14,265 bases of DNA from JAWPNA01 sp045402695 (lineage in GTDB: Bacteria > Acidobacteriota > Polarisedimenticolia > JACPZX01 > DASXTC01): NCBI GenBank assembly GCA_045402695.1, contig JAWPNA010000465.1, forward strand, positions 1 to 14,265. Reading direction: 5' to 3'. The position numbers and the translations under genes are program-made. The number at the start of each line of letters is the position of its first letter. The first letter of the stretch is position 1. Below the pieces are notes generated by a model. That model was not told the origin of the DNA, did no database searches, and saw only the letters and a program-made list of their open reading frames with translations. This document shows positions 1 to 7,294 of this stretch, one piece after another.

Positions 1-69
1 GCGCCGCAGCGTGGCCTCTATCGCCGACTTCAGGCCGAATCCCTTCTGGTAGTAATCGGGACTGGACAT
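1..69 (-). CDS. 5' end of an unidentified leftward gene
   Basis: A leftward open frame begins at an ATG whose first base is 69 and runs off the left edge after 23 codons, beginning MSSPDYYQKGFGLKSAIEAT. I do not recognise the family from this fragment. There is no ideal ribosome binding site; a GAGG lies about 13 bases upstream of the ATG. It is divergent from the Yip1-family gene at 183, with a 113-base shared upstream region. It could also be a chance open frame, but the codons look like those of the neighbouring genes. Confidence 0.5.
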   Translation of the reverse strand, partial: MSSPDYYQKGFGLKSAIEATLRR

Positions 70-136
70 CTTGGGCGGAGCCTCGGGTGGTGGACGATCC
101 GACCAGTATGGTAGCACGGTGGGCCGGATCCGGAGG

Positions 137-142
137 TATAAT
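137..142 (+). promoter_or_regulatory. Consensus -10 box ahead of the Yip1-family gene
   Basis: TATAAT, a perfect sigma-70 -10 hexamer, stands out in a GC-rich stretch. It would start transcription near base 149 and give a leader of about 34 bases that contains the ribosome binding site GGGAGG (171-176), six bases before the ATG at 183. No convincing -35 hexamer lies 16-18 bases upstream, so the promoter may depend on an activator. The call rests on the hexamer and its position. Confidence 0.55.
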
Positions 143-182
143 GACGCTGCGTTCACCCCTTCGTCCTCAAGGGAGGTGTCTC

Positions 183-875
183 ATGACCGACTTCCTCTCC
201 CTCCACGACGCGGAGCAGATTGCGGCGGAAGAAGCTCCCGTCCCGAAACCCGGGCTCACTCACGTCGCGACCGGCGTGATCCGCGACCCGGCTCAAACAC
301 TGGCTGATGCGCTCGCGCATCCATTCGAGAGCTATGCCCTTACCCTGGCCGCCGCCGGGGGAGTCTACTGGGCTCTCAACGTCGCCATCGCCGAGGCCGG
401 CAGCAGGACCGCTTCCCTGCCGGTGTCGCTGGCGGCCATCGTGTTCCTGGGAATCTGCGGCGGCGTGGCCTACCTCTATGCCCTTACGATTCTGCTCAAC
501 TGGTCGTGCGATATCCTCGGGGGACAGCCCACCCGCAAGAAGCTCCGCACGGTCCTGGCCTACGCCGGGGTGCCGGGCATCATCGCGCTGGTGCTGTTCG
601 GCCTGCCCAAGCTGCTGATCTACGGCCAGTCGCTGTTCATGCAGGAGCGGGCGTGGATCTCTTCGCCGTTCATCTGGGTCCTCTGGTTCGGCGACGCCCT
701 CTGCTTCGCCTGGTCGCTGATGCTGGTGGTGAAGGGCTTGAGGATGATGAACGGCTTCGGCACGGCCAGGGCCACTATGGCCGCCCTGCTGCCGCTGGGC
801 CCGATTGCCCTGATCGGCCTGCTGTTCGCAGGCATCGTCTGGGGAGGAGCCTTCTTCGCGCCACCCGCGTACTGA
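183..875 (+). CDS. Yip1-family multi-pass membrane protein
   Basis: This 230-residue protein has a soluble N-terminal tail of about 45 residues and then roughly five hydrophobic helices (about residues 50-70, 82-108, 122-146, 164-184 and 201-226). The layout resembles the Yip1 domain: an amphipathic lead-in containing a DPxxT-like segment (DPAQT, residues 35-39), then Gly/Ala-rich helices with a conserved-looking AYAGVP segment (residues 126-131). Bacterial Yip1 proteins are inner-membrane proteins of poorly known function. The frame is open further upstream, but I chose the ATG at 183 because GGGAGG sits six bases before it and a consensus -10 box is correctly placed. The next gene begins 74 bases after the stop. 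The family call is by pattern; the function is unknown. Confidence 0.7.
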   Translation: MTDFLSLHDAEQIAAEEAPVPKPGLTHVATGVIRDPAQTLADALAHPFESYALTLAAAGGVYWALNVAIAEAGSRTASLPVSLAAIVFLGICGGVAYLYALTILLNWSCDILGGQPTRKKLRTVLAYAGVPGIIALVLFGLPKLLIYGQSLFMQERAWISSPFIWVLWFGDALCFAWSLMLVVKGLRMMNGFGTARATMAALLPLGPIALIGLLFAGIVWGGAFFAPPAY

Positions 876-949
876 CACGGCGCGCAACCGGGTGCCTGAT
901 GGATCGGATGCCCGCCCCGGCCGATCCCAAAAACGTTAAACTGGGGGCT

Positions 950-2995
950 ATGATCCAGTCGCTGCTCGCCCGGCAGGTATCCAGGAGGCCGGACCGCCTG
1001 AAGCTGCGCGGACGCGTGCTGATGCTCGCAGACGACGCGCTCTTGATCCGCCGCCAACTGGACGGAGAGGAAGTCTCGCTGCAGGACGGCGTCAACCTGC
1101 GTGACGACATCTCCACCGACGAGATCACCCCCGCGTACATCTGCTTTCACTTCGACGAGAAGCTGGGGGAGTTTCCCTACCTGGGACTGAAGGCCGGCGG
1201 CGAGTTCCCGATCAAGCCGGGAGATGTCCGCCGGGGAGGCTTCATCGCCTCCGTGTCGGGCAGGAGGCGGGGCAAGGGCTCCAGCCGAGAGCAGTCTCCC
1301 TACGCCGAGATGTGCGCCGGCATCAAGGTCGTCATCTCCGAGAGCATCGAGCGCATCTATAAACAGAACTGCCAGAACCTCGGCCTGCTCACCAGCAGCG
1401 ACTTCGGCCTGGTGGAGCGGCTGAGGAAGGGCGAGGAGATTCTGCTGTCGGAGTTCACCGCAGGGGAGGATGCGATCACCCGCGACATCATCGAGTACGG
1501 AGGGCTGTTCCCCTACAACGTGGCGCGGCTTCAGGGGAGGGTGAGCGTGCCGCGCGTCGAGACACCGCGGCGGCCCATGACACTGGGAGAGAAGATCCTC
1601 GCGCGTCACATGGTGACTGACCCGTCGCATGGTGCCGTGGGAGTTCAGGCCGTGCGTCCGGGCGACGCGGGATTCGTGGCCTGCGACCTGCGGTTCAGCC
1701 ACGAATACGTGACGCCGATGGCGGCCATCTTCTTCGAGAGCCTCGTGGGGGCCGGCGAGAAAGTGACCGATCCGTCGTCGATCTACTTCTTCCGCGATCA
1801 TCTGACGTTCCTCGACGACGTGATGCCGCCGGAGCGGATCAAGATGGGGCTCCTTGATCTCGCCCATCAGCTCGAGGCCAAGCAGAAGGCCTTCGCCGGC
1901 CGGCAGGGGATAAGGCTACATGGCGAGATCGACGGCCCCGTGAAGGGATCCGAGGGGATCTGCCACAGCATCGTCTATCACGACTACGCGCTGCCGGGAC
2001 AGGTTGTCGTCGGCAGCGACTCGCACACGCCGCATTCCGGAGCCCTGGGGTGCCTGGCGTTCGGGATCGGGACCACCGACGTCTTCAACTCATGGATTAC
2101 GAGGGACGTTCGGGTGAAGGTGCCCGAGACGCTGCGCATCGTTGTGAAGGGGCGAAAGCCGGACAACGTGACGGCCAAGGACTTCATGCTCTACATCCTG
2201 GCGCATCCGTACGTGAGGAGCGGCAGGGCGCTCGCCAAGATCATCGAGTACTGCGGCCCGGCTGTCGAGGCGCTCGAGATCGACGAACGAGCCACGATGA
2301 CCAACATGGCGGCCGAGGTGGGCGGATTCACCGGCATCGTGGCGCCCGACGCCAAGACTGTGGAGTTCCTGATGCGCGCCCGCGGCATGCCGCGCGGCGC
2401 GGCGGAGAGGTCTTGCGAGGGATGGTTCTCCGACCCAGGGGCCGAGTACGCCGAGACGCTGGAGTTCGACGCCGCCGACATGCAGCCCCTCGTGGCGACG
2501 CCGGGAGATCCGGGCAACGGCGTCCCGCTCGACCGCATCGGCAAGCGCGTGAGAATCGACATCGCCTACGGCGGATCCTGCACGGCCGGCAAGCGCGAAG
2601 ATATGGACATGTACGCGCGGGTGCTGTCCGAGGCGCTTGCCGGCGGCCGCGGCGTGCATCCGGGCGTCAGCTTCTACATCCAGTACGGGGCGCAGGAGGT
2701 CAAGCAGTACTGCGTCGAGAGGGGGTATGTCGAGGTGTTCCAGAAGGCGGGTGTGCAGCTCGTTGAGCCTTCCTGCGGCGCGTGCATCAACGCGGGGCCG
2801 GGTGCCTCGTCCTCCAAGGAGCAGGTGGTCATCTCGGCGCAGAACAGGAATTTCCCGGGTCGTTCGGGCCCGGGCCAGATGTACCTCGCCAGCCCGCTGA
2901 CCGTGGCGGCGTCAGCGGTCGCGGGATTCATCGCCCCGTACATCCCGGAGCGCCACGGTCCAGGGACGTCTATGGCTCGACGAAGTCCGCGATGA
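950..2995 (+). CDS. Single-chain aconitase-superfamily hydratase, swivel domain first
   Basis: This is a 681-residue hydro-lyase of the aconitase / isopropylmalate dehydratase / homoaconitase superfamily, expected to bind a [4Fe-4S] cluster in the cytoplasm. Residues about 20-190 form the mobile swivel domain: DDISTDEITPA (52-62) and the substrate-carboxylate loop GSSRE (110-114). Residues about 209-660 form the three catalytic domains: GSDSHTPHSG (355-364), a first cluster ligand in GGSCTAG (C544), a second and third in SCGAC (C609, C612), then NRNFPGR and YLASP near the end. All three cysteine ligands are present, so it should be active. The order swivel-then-catalytic is that of AcnB, but the AcnB HEAT-like domain is absent; in AcnA the swivel is last, and in LeuC/LeuD it is a separate subunit. 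The substrate cannot be told from sequence. In-frame ATGs at 899 and 908 are alternatives. I prefer 950 because a -10-like TAAACT (937-942) would place the RNA start at about that ATG. The 3' end overlaps the convergent propeller gene by 26 bases. Confidence 0.85.
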   Translation: MIQSLLARQVSRRPDRLKLRGRVLMLADDALLIRRQLDGEEVSLQDGVNLRDDISTDEITPAYICFHFDEKLGEFPYLGLKAGGEFPIKPGDVRRGGFIASVSGRRRGKGSSREQSPYAEMCAGIKVVISESIERIYKQNCQNLGLLTSSDFGLVERLRKGEEILLSEFTAGEDAITRDIIEYGGLFPYNVARLQGRVSVPRVETPRRPMTLGEKILARHMVTDPSHGAVGVQAVRPGDAGFVACDLRFSHEYVTPMAAIFFESLVGAGEKVTDPSSIYFFRDHLTFLDDVMPPERIKMGLLDLAHQLEAKQKAFAGRQGIRLHGEIDGPVKGSEGICHSIVYHDYALPGQVVVGSDSHTPHSGALGCLAFGIGTTDVFNSWITRDVRVKVPETLRIVVKGRKPDNVTAKDFMLYILAHPYVRSGRALAKIIEYCGPAVEALEIDERATMTNMAAEVGGFTGIVAPDAKTVEFLMRARGMPRGAAERSCEGWFSDPGAEYAETLEFDAADMQPLVATPGDPGNGVPLDRIGKRVRIDIAYGGSCTAGKREDMDMYARVLSEALAGGRGVHPGVSFYIQYGAQEVKQYCVERGYVEVFQKAGVQLVEPSCGACINAGPGASSSKEQVVISAQNRNFPGRSGPGQMYLASPLTVAASAVAGFIAPYIPERHGPGTSMARRSPR

Positions 2996-4001
2996 AGATG
3001 CTGGTCTGGTAGGGAGAGGACCCCTCGCGGTTCGAGGAGAAGACCAGCTTGCGGCCGTCGGGCGAGAAGACGGGGAATCCGTCGAAGCCTGGGTAGTTGG
3101 TCAGCTTGAGGACGGTAGCACCGTCGGCGGCGTCCACCTCTATCAGGTACAGGTCGAAGTCGCCCCGGTTGTCGACCGGCGCGCCGCTGTTGGAGCAGTA
3201 GACGATTCGCTTGCCGTCCGGATGCCAGGACGGAGCGAAGCTGGTGCCGCCGCCGTGGGTGAGCTGTCTCTTGCCAGTGCCGTCGGCGTTCATCACGTAC
3301 ACCTGCAGGGCGCGGTAGTCCTCGGTCCTCGACCCGCGGTAGATGATGCGGCTGCCGTCGGGTGAGTAGAAGGCGCCTCCGTCGTAGCCCGGCTCGAAGG
3401 TGAGCCGCCTCAGGTCGCTGCCGTCCAGCTTCATCGAGTAGATCTCGAGGTCTCCATCGCGGTCGGAGGTGAAGACAAGCCGGTCGCCGCGCGGGGAGAT
3501 CGTGGCCTCCGCGTCGTAGCCGGGCGAGTCCACCAGCTTCTTCAGGATCTTCCCGGACAGATCGGCCACGTAGATGTCGAAGGCCTTGTCGAATGACCAA
3601 TCGTATCGCCCGCCCTTGCCGTACCCTTGCGGCGGGACGGGCGGCTCGCCGGTGCGCTCGTGGGTGGACGCGTACAGAAAACTCCGCCCGTCGGGGAAGA
3701 AGTAGGAACAGGTCGCCCTGCCGTTGCCCGTGCTCACCATCCGTTGACCCGAGCCGTCGGCGCTCATGATGTAGATCTGGTCGAACTGCCTGCCTTCGCG
3801 CTTGGCCTGGAAGATGATCTGCCTCCCGTCGGAGGAGAAGTAGGGCTCTCCGCCGTCACCTTCGCTGGTGAGCCGCGTGATGCTGTCCAGGTGGGGGCCG
3901 CGTCCCGGCCGGGTCTGGGCGCCCGAGGCCCCCGCGGTAGACGGCGCGCAGACGGCGCAACAGGAGAGAGCCAGCAACACCCAGCAGATCGCGCCGCGCA
4001 T
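2970..4001 (-). CDS. Exported PD40/TolB-like beta-propeller protein
   Basis: A 343-residue protein with an N-terminal signal sequence (hydrophobic core about residues 5-18, then Ala/Ser-rich to about 28). Six PD40 (WD40-like) blades follow at about 51-68, 98-112, 165-182, 208-224, 256-271 and 309-326, each with the pattern 'FSPDGxxIvF'. Examples are FSSDGRQIIF, YSPDGSRIIY and FSPDGRKLVF. Between blades are 'D.EIYSM..DGS..RRLT' segments typical of the family. It should sit in the periplasm as a six-bladed propeller. In TolB this fold binds partner proteins, but TolB's own N-terminal domain is missing, so it is not TolB itself. Two cysteines at 14-15 do not make a good lipobox. GGAGG lies 10 bases before the start, and a strong promoter is at 4043-4071. 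A single-gene unit seems likely, since the Dam gene upstream ends before the promoter. Confidence 0.8.
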   Translation of the reverse strand: MRGAICWVLLALSCCAVCAPSTAGASGAQTRPGRGPHLDSITRLTSEGDGGEPYFSSDGRQIIFQAKREGRQFDQIYIMSADGSGQRMVSTGNGRATCSYFFPDGRSFLYASTHERTGEPPVPPQGYGKGGRYDWSFDKAFDIYVADLSGKILKKLVDSPGYDAEATISPRGDRLVFTSDRDGDLEIYSMKLDGSDLRRLTFEPGYDGGAFYSPDGSRIIYRGSRTEDYRALQVYVMNADGTGKRQLTHGGGTSFAPSWHPDGKRIVYCSNSGAPVDNRGDFDLYLIEVDAADGATVLKLTNYPGFDGFPVFSPDGRKLVFSSNREGSSPYQTSIFIADFVEP

Positions 4002-4042
4002 GATTCGACGACCTCCGGTCGGGAGTGCGAGAAGGAAGCCGC

Positions 4043-4071
4043 AGTATAGATGGCAGAGCCCCGCCGTTCAA
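4043..4071 (-). promoter_or_regulatory. Sigma-70-like promoter for the propeller gene
   Basis: On the minus strand, TTGAAC (4066-4071) and TATACT (4043-4048) are separated by exactly 17 bases. Each matches the -35 or -10 consensus at five of six positions. Transcription would start near 4036, giving a leader of about 35 bases with GGAGG near its end. It lies between the stop of the upstream Dam gene (4097) and the start of the propeller gene (4001), so it should make the latter independent of the tyrA-dam pair. Confidence 0.7.
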
Positions 4072-4096
4072 TGAGGGGATCCGATGACACCTCACG

Positions 4097-4987
4097 TCAT
4101 GGCCGTGCCGATGCTGGACAGAGGTCTTTGGCGGCTGCCGGTTCGTAGTTCAGCACGATAACCTCCCCGATCCTGCCCCGCTTCTCGGCTTTCGAGTTGA
4201 TGTTCCGGCGGGCGGATACGCTCCGGATGTCGAACCCCCCGTAGAGACTCCGGATGAAAGGGCAATCGCTGTTGCTCAACATGACCCGGCAGCCCCTCCC
4301 CGCGAGGATCGAGTAGACCTCGGCCAGATCCTCCTGGTCCGACGAGGTGAACGCGCCCTGGGTGTACGACGTGAAGAAGGAAGTCTTCGACAGCGGGTGG
4401 TAGGGCGGGTCGAAGTAGATGAAGTCCCCCTTGCGCGCCGCATCGAGCGTCTCTCTGAAGTGGGCCGTCTTCAGCCTGACTCTCTTGAGCGCCCGGCCGG
4501 CGGCCCTGAGGTTCTCGGCGTCGAGGATCGGGGGATCCTGATAACGACCCATGGGAACGTTGAAGCCGCCCTTGCTGTTCACCCGGTACAGGCCGTTGAA
4601 GCAGGTCTTGTTCAGGTAGATCAAACGCCCGGCCCGTGCGGTGGAAGACATGCGCCCCGGGTTCTGCGCGCGCACCTTGTAGTAGTGCTCCTTTGAGTGG
4701 AGCGCCTTGTGCCGCCGCAGCGCCTCGATGACCTCCTCCACATGGTCACGAACCGCCACGTAGACGTTGATCAGTTCCTCGTTACTGTCGGCGAGGAGAA
4801 CCTCCCGAGGACCCGTCAGGCTCCGGATCCTGAAAAACACGGCGCCGCTCCCGACGAACGGCTCGATGTAGCGACGGATACTGCGCGGTTGCGGGTAGAG
4901 GGCCTGGAACTGTGACAGGAGCTGCGTCTTGCCTCCCGCCCATTTGAGGAAGGGGCGGGGCGCGCCGATTTCACCGGGTTTGCGCAT
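4097..4987 (-). CDS. dam: Dam-type DNA adenine-N6 methyltransferase
   Basis: This 296-residue class D12 (alpha) methyltransferase transfers a methyl group from S-adenosylmethionine to adenine N6 in DNA. It has the N-terminal FLKWAGGK (13-20), the SAM-binding FVGSG (44-48), the family segment from Y124 to G147 containing FNGLYRVNSKGGFNVP (130-145), the catalytic DPPY (193-196), and the C-terminal RNINSKAEKR (261-270) leading to EVIVLNY. The 124-147 segment closely follows Dam/DpnM enzymes, so GATC is the likely target, although EcoRV-type relatives (GATATC) share parts of it. No restriction endonuclease gene is adjacent, so it looks like a solitary regulatory or repair methylase. It starts 51 bases after tyrA and is probably co-transcribed with it. 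No good ribosome binding site stands at the usual distance from the ATG; a GGAGG lies about 17 bases upstream. The length is normal to slightly long. Confidence 0.88.
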   Translation of the reverse strand: MRKPGEIGAPRPFLKWAGGKTQLLSQFQALYPQPRSIRRYIEPFVGSGAVFFRIRSLTGPREVLLADSNEELINVYVAVRDHVEEVIEALRRHKALHSKEHYYKVRAQNPGRMSSTARAGRLIYLNKTCFNGLYRVNSKGGFNVPMGRYQDPPILDAENLRAAGRALKRVRLKTAHFRETLDAARKGDFIYFDPPYHPLSKTSFFTSYTQGAFTSSDQEDLAEVYSILAGRGCRVMLSNSDCPFIRSLYGGFDIRSVSARRNINSKAEKRGRIGEVIVLNYEPAAAKDLCPASARP

Positions 4988-5038
4988 GGCGGTTTGCGGA
5001 TCAGCCTCCGATTCGGGGCGTGCAAGAACGCGCGGCGA

Positions 5039-5770
5039 TCAGGCCTCGGGCTCCATCTCGCTGTCGATCCTGCGGAGGGCTTCGAGAAACCGCGCCCGGA
5101 TTTCAGCGGCGAACGGGTTGTAGACGTTCAGATCGTGGGACATCTCGGGGGAGTCCTTCATGAGGGTCTCCACAACCTTCAGGAGGCGCTCGAAGGAGGG
5201 AGTCTTCATTTCCTGGTCGGCCACGCCCGCACCGGCGAGGCCCCGGGCCACGAAGTGCGTGAGGGCCTGGGCGTAAGCCATCTGGCGGTCGTGCTCCTCC
5301 GGAGTCGTGACGATCGCGTTGAGCCCCATCTCGCCCAGGAACCTCCGGACCACCTCCAGCCGGCGCGTGCGCGCCGGGCAGAGCACCACGGTCATGCCGG
5401 CGATCCCCTGTCTCCCGCTGACCGGGCCGAACAGCGGATGGGCTCCCATGACCTCGACCTCCTCGGGGGCTGCCGTGAGCATCCACTGGACGGGAGCCAT
5501 CTTCACCGAGCAGACATCCATGAGCAGGGCGCCGGGCCGCAGATAGGGCACGACCTGCGCGAGCGCCACGGGCAGCTCTGAGATGGGCACCGCGAGCAGG
5601 ACGAATCTGCAGGAGGCCGTCTCCTCGAGCGTCCCCCACGAGAGGCCCAGCGAGGCCGCCTTCTTGCGCTGGTCCCTCATGTCCCAGACGAAGGTGTGCA
5701 CGTGCGAGTGAAGCTGCTTGGCGGCGAACTGGCCGAACCTGCCGAACCCGATCAGACCAAGATTGATCAT
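5039..5770 (-). CDS. tyrA: TyrA-like prephenate/arogenate dehydrogenase
   Basis: A 243-residue NAD(P)-dependent dehydrogenase of tyrosine biosynthesis, which would oxidatively decarboxylate prephenate (or arogenate) in the cytoplasm. The Rossmann motif GFGRFG is at 8-13. An Asp (D30) ends the second strand, which often favours NAD over NADP. DVCSVK (85-90) and AHPLFGP (110-116) are the signature substrate-site segments. H160 in EEHD and QALTHF (168-173) follow in the helical domain. It is somewhat shorter than most TyrA proteins (roughly 270-370 residues), with a reduced C-terminal dimerisation part and no ACT or chorismate mutase domain. This resembles the compact plant-type arogenate dehydrogenase core. 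The start ATG at 5770 has no clear ribosome binding site. Dam follows after 51 bases. The family call is firm; prephenate versus arogenate is open. Confidence 0.82.
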   Translation of the reverse strand: MINLGLIGFGRFGQFAAKQLHSHVHTFVWDMRDQRKKAASLGLSWGTLEETASCRFVLLAVPISELPVALAQVVPYLRPGALLMDVCSVKMAPVQWMLTAAPEEVEVMGAHPLFGPVSGRQGIAGMTVVLCPARTRRLEVVRRFLGEMGLNAIVTTPEEHDRQMAYAQALTHFVARGLAGAGVADQEMKTPSFERLLKVVETLMKDSPEMSHDLNVYNPFAAEIRARFLEALRRIDSEMEPEA

Positions 5771-5881
5771 GCGAAGGCGTCACCGACATCGTGGCGGCCC
5801 GTCGCTTGCCGCGGCGCCGCGTCGGATGATGAGCAAAGACGGAAGCATCGCAGAGCGGCGGATTGTATCATAACGGGCGGC
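5771..5881. promoter_or_regulatory. Divergent promoter region with overlapping -10 boxes
   Basis: This 111-base gap separates tyrA (leftward) from the membrane protein gene (rightward). Near its right end, a short AT-rich patch in otherwise GC-rich DNA carries TATCAT on the plus strand (5866-5871). On the minus strand, TATGAT and TACAAT overlap the same patch. The plus-strand box would start RNA only about three bases before the ATG at 5882, so that message may be leaderless. The minus-strand start would leave a leader of about 80 bases for tyrA. I see no good -35 hexamers, so confidence is moderate. Confidence 0.4.
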
Positions 5882-6520
5882 ATGCGACGCCGGCTCGTCA
5901 TTCTCGCGCTGTTCGCCGCGGCGATGGCATACGTGGAAGCCGCGGTGGTGGCCTATCTGCGGGCCATCTACTACCCCGCGGGCTTCTCGTTTCCCTTGGC
6001 GGGCATGCCGCCGGATATGCTCGCGATCGAGGTGGTTCGCGAGCTCGCCACCCTCGTCATGCTGGCGGCGGTGGCGATGCTGTCGGGCGCCGACCGGTGG
6101 GAGCGCTTCCTCCACTTCGTGTTGGCGTTCGGCGTGTGGGACATCTGCTATTACGCATGGCTCGAGGTGATCCTGGGATGGCCGGCCTCGGCGCTGGAGT
6201 GGGACATCCTGTTCCTCATCCCGGTCCCGTGGCTCGGTCCGGTGCTGGCGCCCCTCATCGTCTCGGCGAGCCTGATCGGCGGCGCGCTCGTCCTGTTGTC
6301 GTTGAAGGATCGGGGAAACCGTCTCGGTTTCACACGCCTGTCGTGGGCGCTCGTGATCCTGGCCGGCTTGATCGTGGTGGGCACATTCACCTACGACTGG
6401 CGCAGTGTGATCGAAAGGCGCCTGCCGGCGCCCTACCCCTGGGCCGTCTTCCTGCCGGCGCTGGCCCTGGCCGTGGGCATCTTCTTCCGCTCCGTGCGGC
6501 GCCTGGACGTCCGGCGGTAG
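5882..6520 (+). CDS. Small six-helix membrane protein, unknown function
   Basis: The 212-residue product is very hydrophobic, with about six predicted membrane helices (about residues 5-25, 50-69, 76-98, 117-140, 152-170 and 186-203). It has positively charged ends (MRRR at the start, RRLDVRR at the stop), suggesting both termini are cytoplasmic. The N-terminal segment AMAYVEAAVVAYLR (14-27) and the acidic/aromatic FGVWDICYYAWLE (83-95) look like conserved features of an uncharacterised family, but I cannot name it. The start at 5882 follows a -10-like box by ten bases and has no clear ribosome binding site. The hydrolase gene begins 45 bases downstream with its own possible promoter. Confidence 0.65.
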   Translation: MRRRLVILALFAAAMAYVEAAVVAYLRAIYYPAGFSFPLAGMPPDMLAIEVVRELATLVMLAAVAMLSGADRWERFLHFVLAFGVWDICYYAWLEVILGWPASALEWDILFLIPVPWLGPVLAPLIVSASLIGGALVLLSLKDRGNRLGFTRLSWALVILAGLIVVGTFTYDWRSVIERRLPAPYPWAVFLPALALAVGIFFRSVRRLDVRR

Positions 6521-6526
6521 TGCTTG

Positions 6527-6535
6527 TGCTAACAT
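6527..6535 (+). promoter_or_regulatory. Possible extended -10 promoter ahead of the redox operon
   Basis: TGCTAACAT fits the extended -10 form TGnTAnnaT and sits in the 45-base gap after the membrane protein gene. RNA would begin near 6542, about 24 bases before the ATG at 6566. No clear -35 hexamer is present, which extended -10 promoters can do without. If real, it would be the main promoter for the seven-gene run to 12440. Confidence 0.4.
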
Positions 6536-6565
6536 TTCGGCTCTTGTCATTTTCAAGGCCCCCCC

Positions 6566-7282
6566 ATGAGGTTGATCCAGATCGAAGTCGGATCGATGCG
6601 CAACTTCAACTACGTGGTCGGCGACGAGGCGACTTCGCGCGCCGCGCTGATCGATCCGGCGTGGGAGGTGGGGCGCGTCCTGAGTCTTGCGGCCTCCGTG
6701 GGATTGAAGGTTACTGATCTGCTGGTGACCCACGCGCATCATGATCACATCGAAGGAATCGGAGAGGCCCAGCGCGCGACGGGCGCGGCCGTGACCGTGC
6801 ACCACCTGGAGGCTGCGGCGGTCCGCGCGCGACTCGATCCCGGGGCCTCGATCCGCGAGCTGGAGGGCGGAGAGACGGTGAGTGTCTCAGGCCTGAGGAT
6901 CCACGCCATGCACACGCCGGGACACACTCCGGGCGCCCTGTGCTACGTCGTGCCCGCGGGAGGAGACGGGCATGAAGAAGCCTTTCCAGGCGGCGTCTTC
7001 ACGGGTGACACCCTGTTCATCGGGCGGTGCGGGCGTACAGACTTCACGGGCTCCGATCCCGAGGCGATGTTCGCCAGCCTCGGGCGTCTGGCCGCGCTCG
7101 CGGAGGAGACCATCGTCTATCCCGGGCACAACTACGCCGATCGTCCCACATCCACCATCGGCGAAGAGAAGATCAACAACGTACACATGTCGGCTCCCAA
7201 TCTGAGGGAGTTCCTGCTCCGCCGCATGGGAGCGGAGTACCTGCTGGGGATCGAATCGGCGCGTCGCCCGCCGGCACCCTGA
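6566..7282 (+). CDS. MBL-fold hydrolase, persulfide dioxygenase/glyoxalase II-like
   Basis: A 238-residue metallo-beta-lactamase-fold enzyme. Metal ligands are visible in order: THAHHDH (55-61), H120 in HTPGHTPG, D148 in FTGDTLF and H188 in YPGHNY. The segment GRCGRTDFTGSDPE (153-166) and the ending PTSTIGEEKINN (194-205) resemble ETHE1-type persulfide dioxygenases and YcbL-like glyoxalase II proteins. It therefore plausibly acts on a glutathione or other low-molecular-weight thiol adduct: either GSSH oxidised to sulfite with one iron, or S-acyl-glutathione hydrolysed with one or two zincs. Sequence alone does not settle this. It heads a tight run that includes a glutaredoxin-thioredoxin reductase and a CPTC protein, which favours a thiol-linked job. 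Only a weak AAGG precedes the ATG. Confidence 0.78.
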   Translation: MRLIQIEVGSMRNFNYVVGDEATSRAALIDPAWEVGRVLSLAASVGLKVTDLLVTHAHHDHIEGIGEAQRATGAAVTVHHLEAAAVRARLDPGASIRELEGGETVSVSGLRIHAMHTPGHTPGALCYVVPAGGDGHEEAFPGGVFTGDTLFIGRCGRTDFTGSDPEAMFASLGRLAALAEETIVYPGHNYADRPTSTIGEEKINNVHMSAPNLREFLLRRMGAEYLLGIESARRPPAP

Positions 7283-7294
7283 GGCCATGGCGCC

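Noticed and set aside
153..1867. Long open frames on the minus strand opposite the Yip1-like and aconitase-like genes
   Set aside because: Their translations are rich in Arg/Gly/His/Pro without any recognisable motif, and they are antisense to proteins with clear domains. High GC content creates such frames.
2970..2995. Missing terminator or frameshift at the overlapping ends of the aconitase-like and propeller genes
   Set aside because: A short convergent overlap is ordinary. Both reading frames end naturally after their last recognisable motifs, and a similar overlap occurs at 12418-12440.
4987..5041. GATC sites at 4999-5002 and 5037-5040 as Dam self-regulation sites
   Set aside because: GATC is common throughout this window, including inside genes, so two copies in the gap carry little weight.
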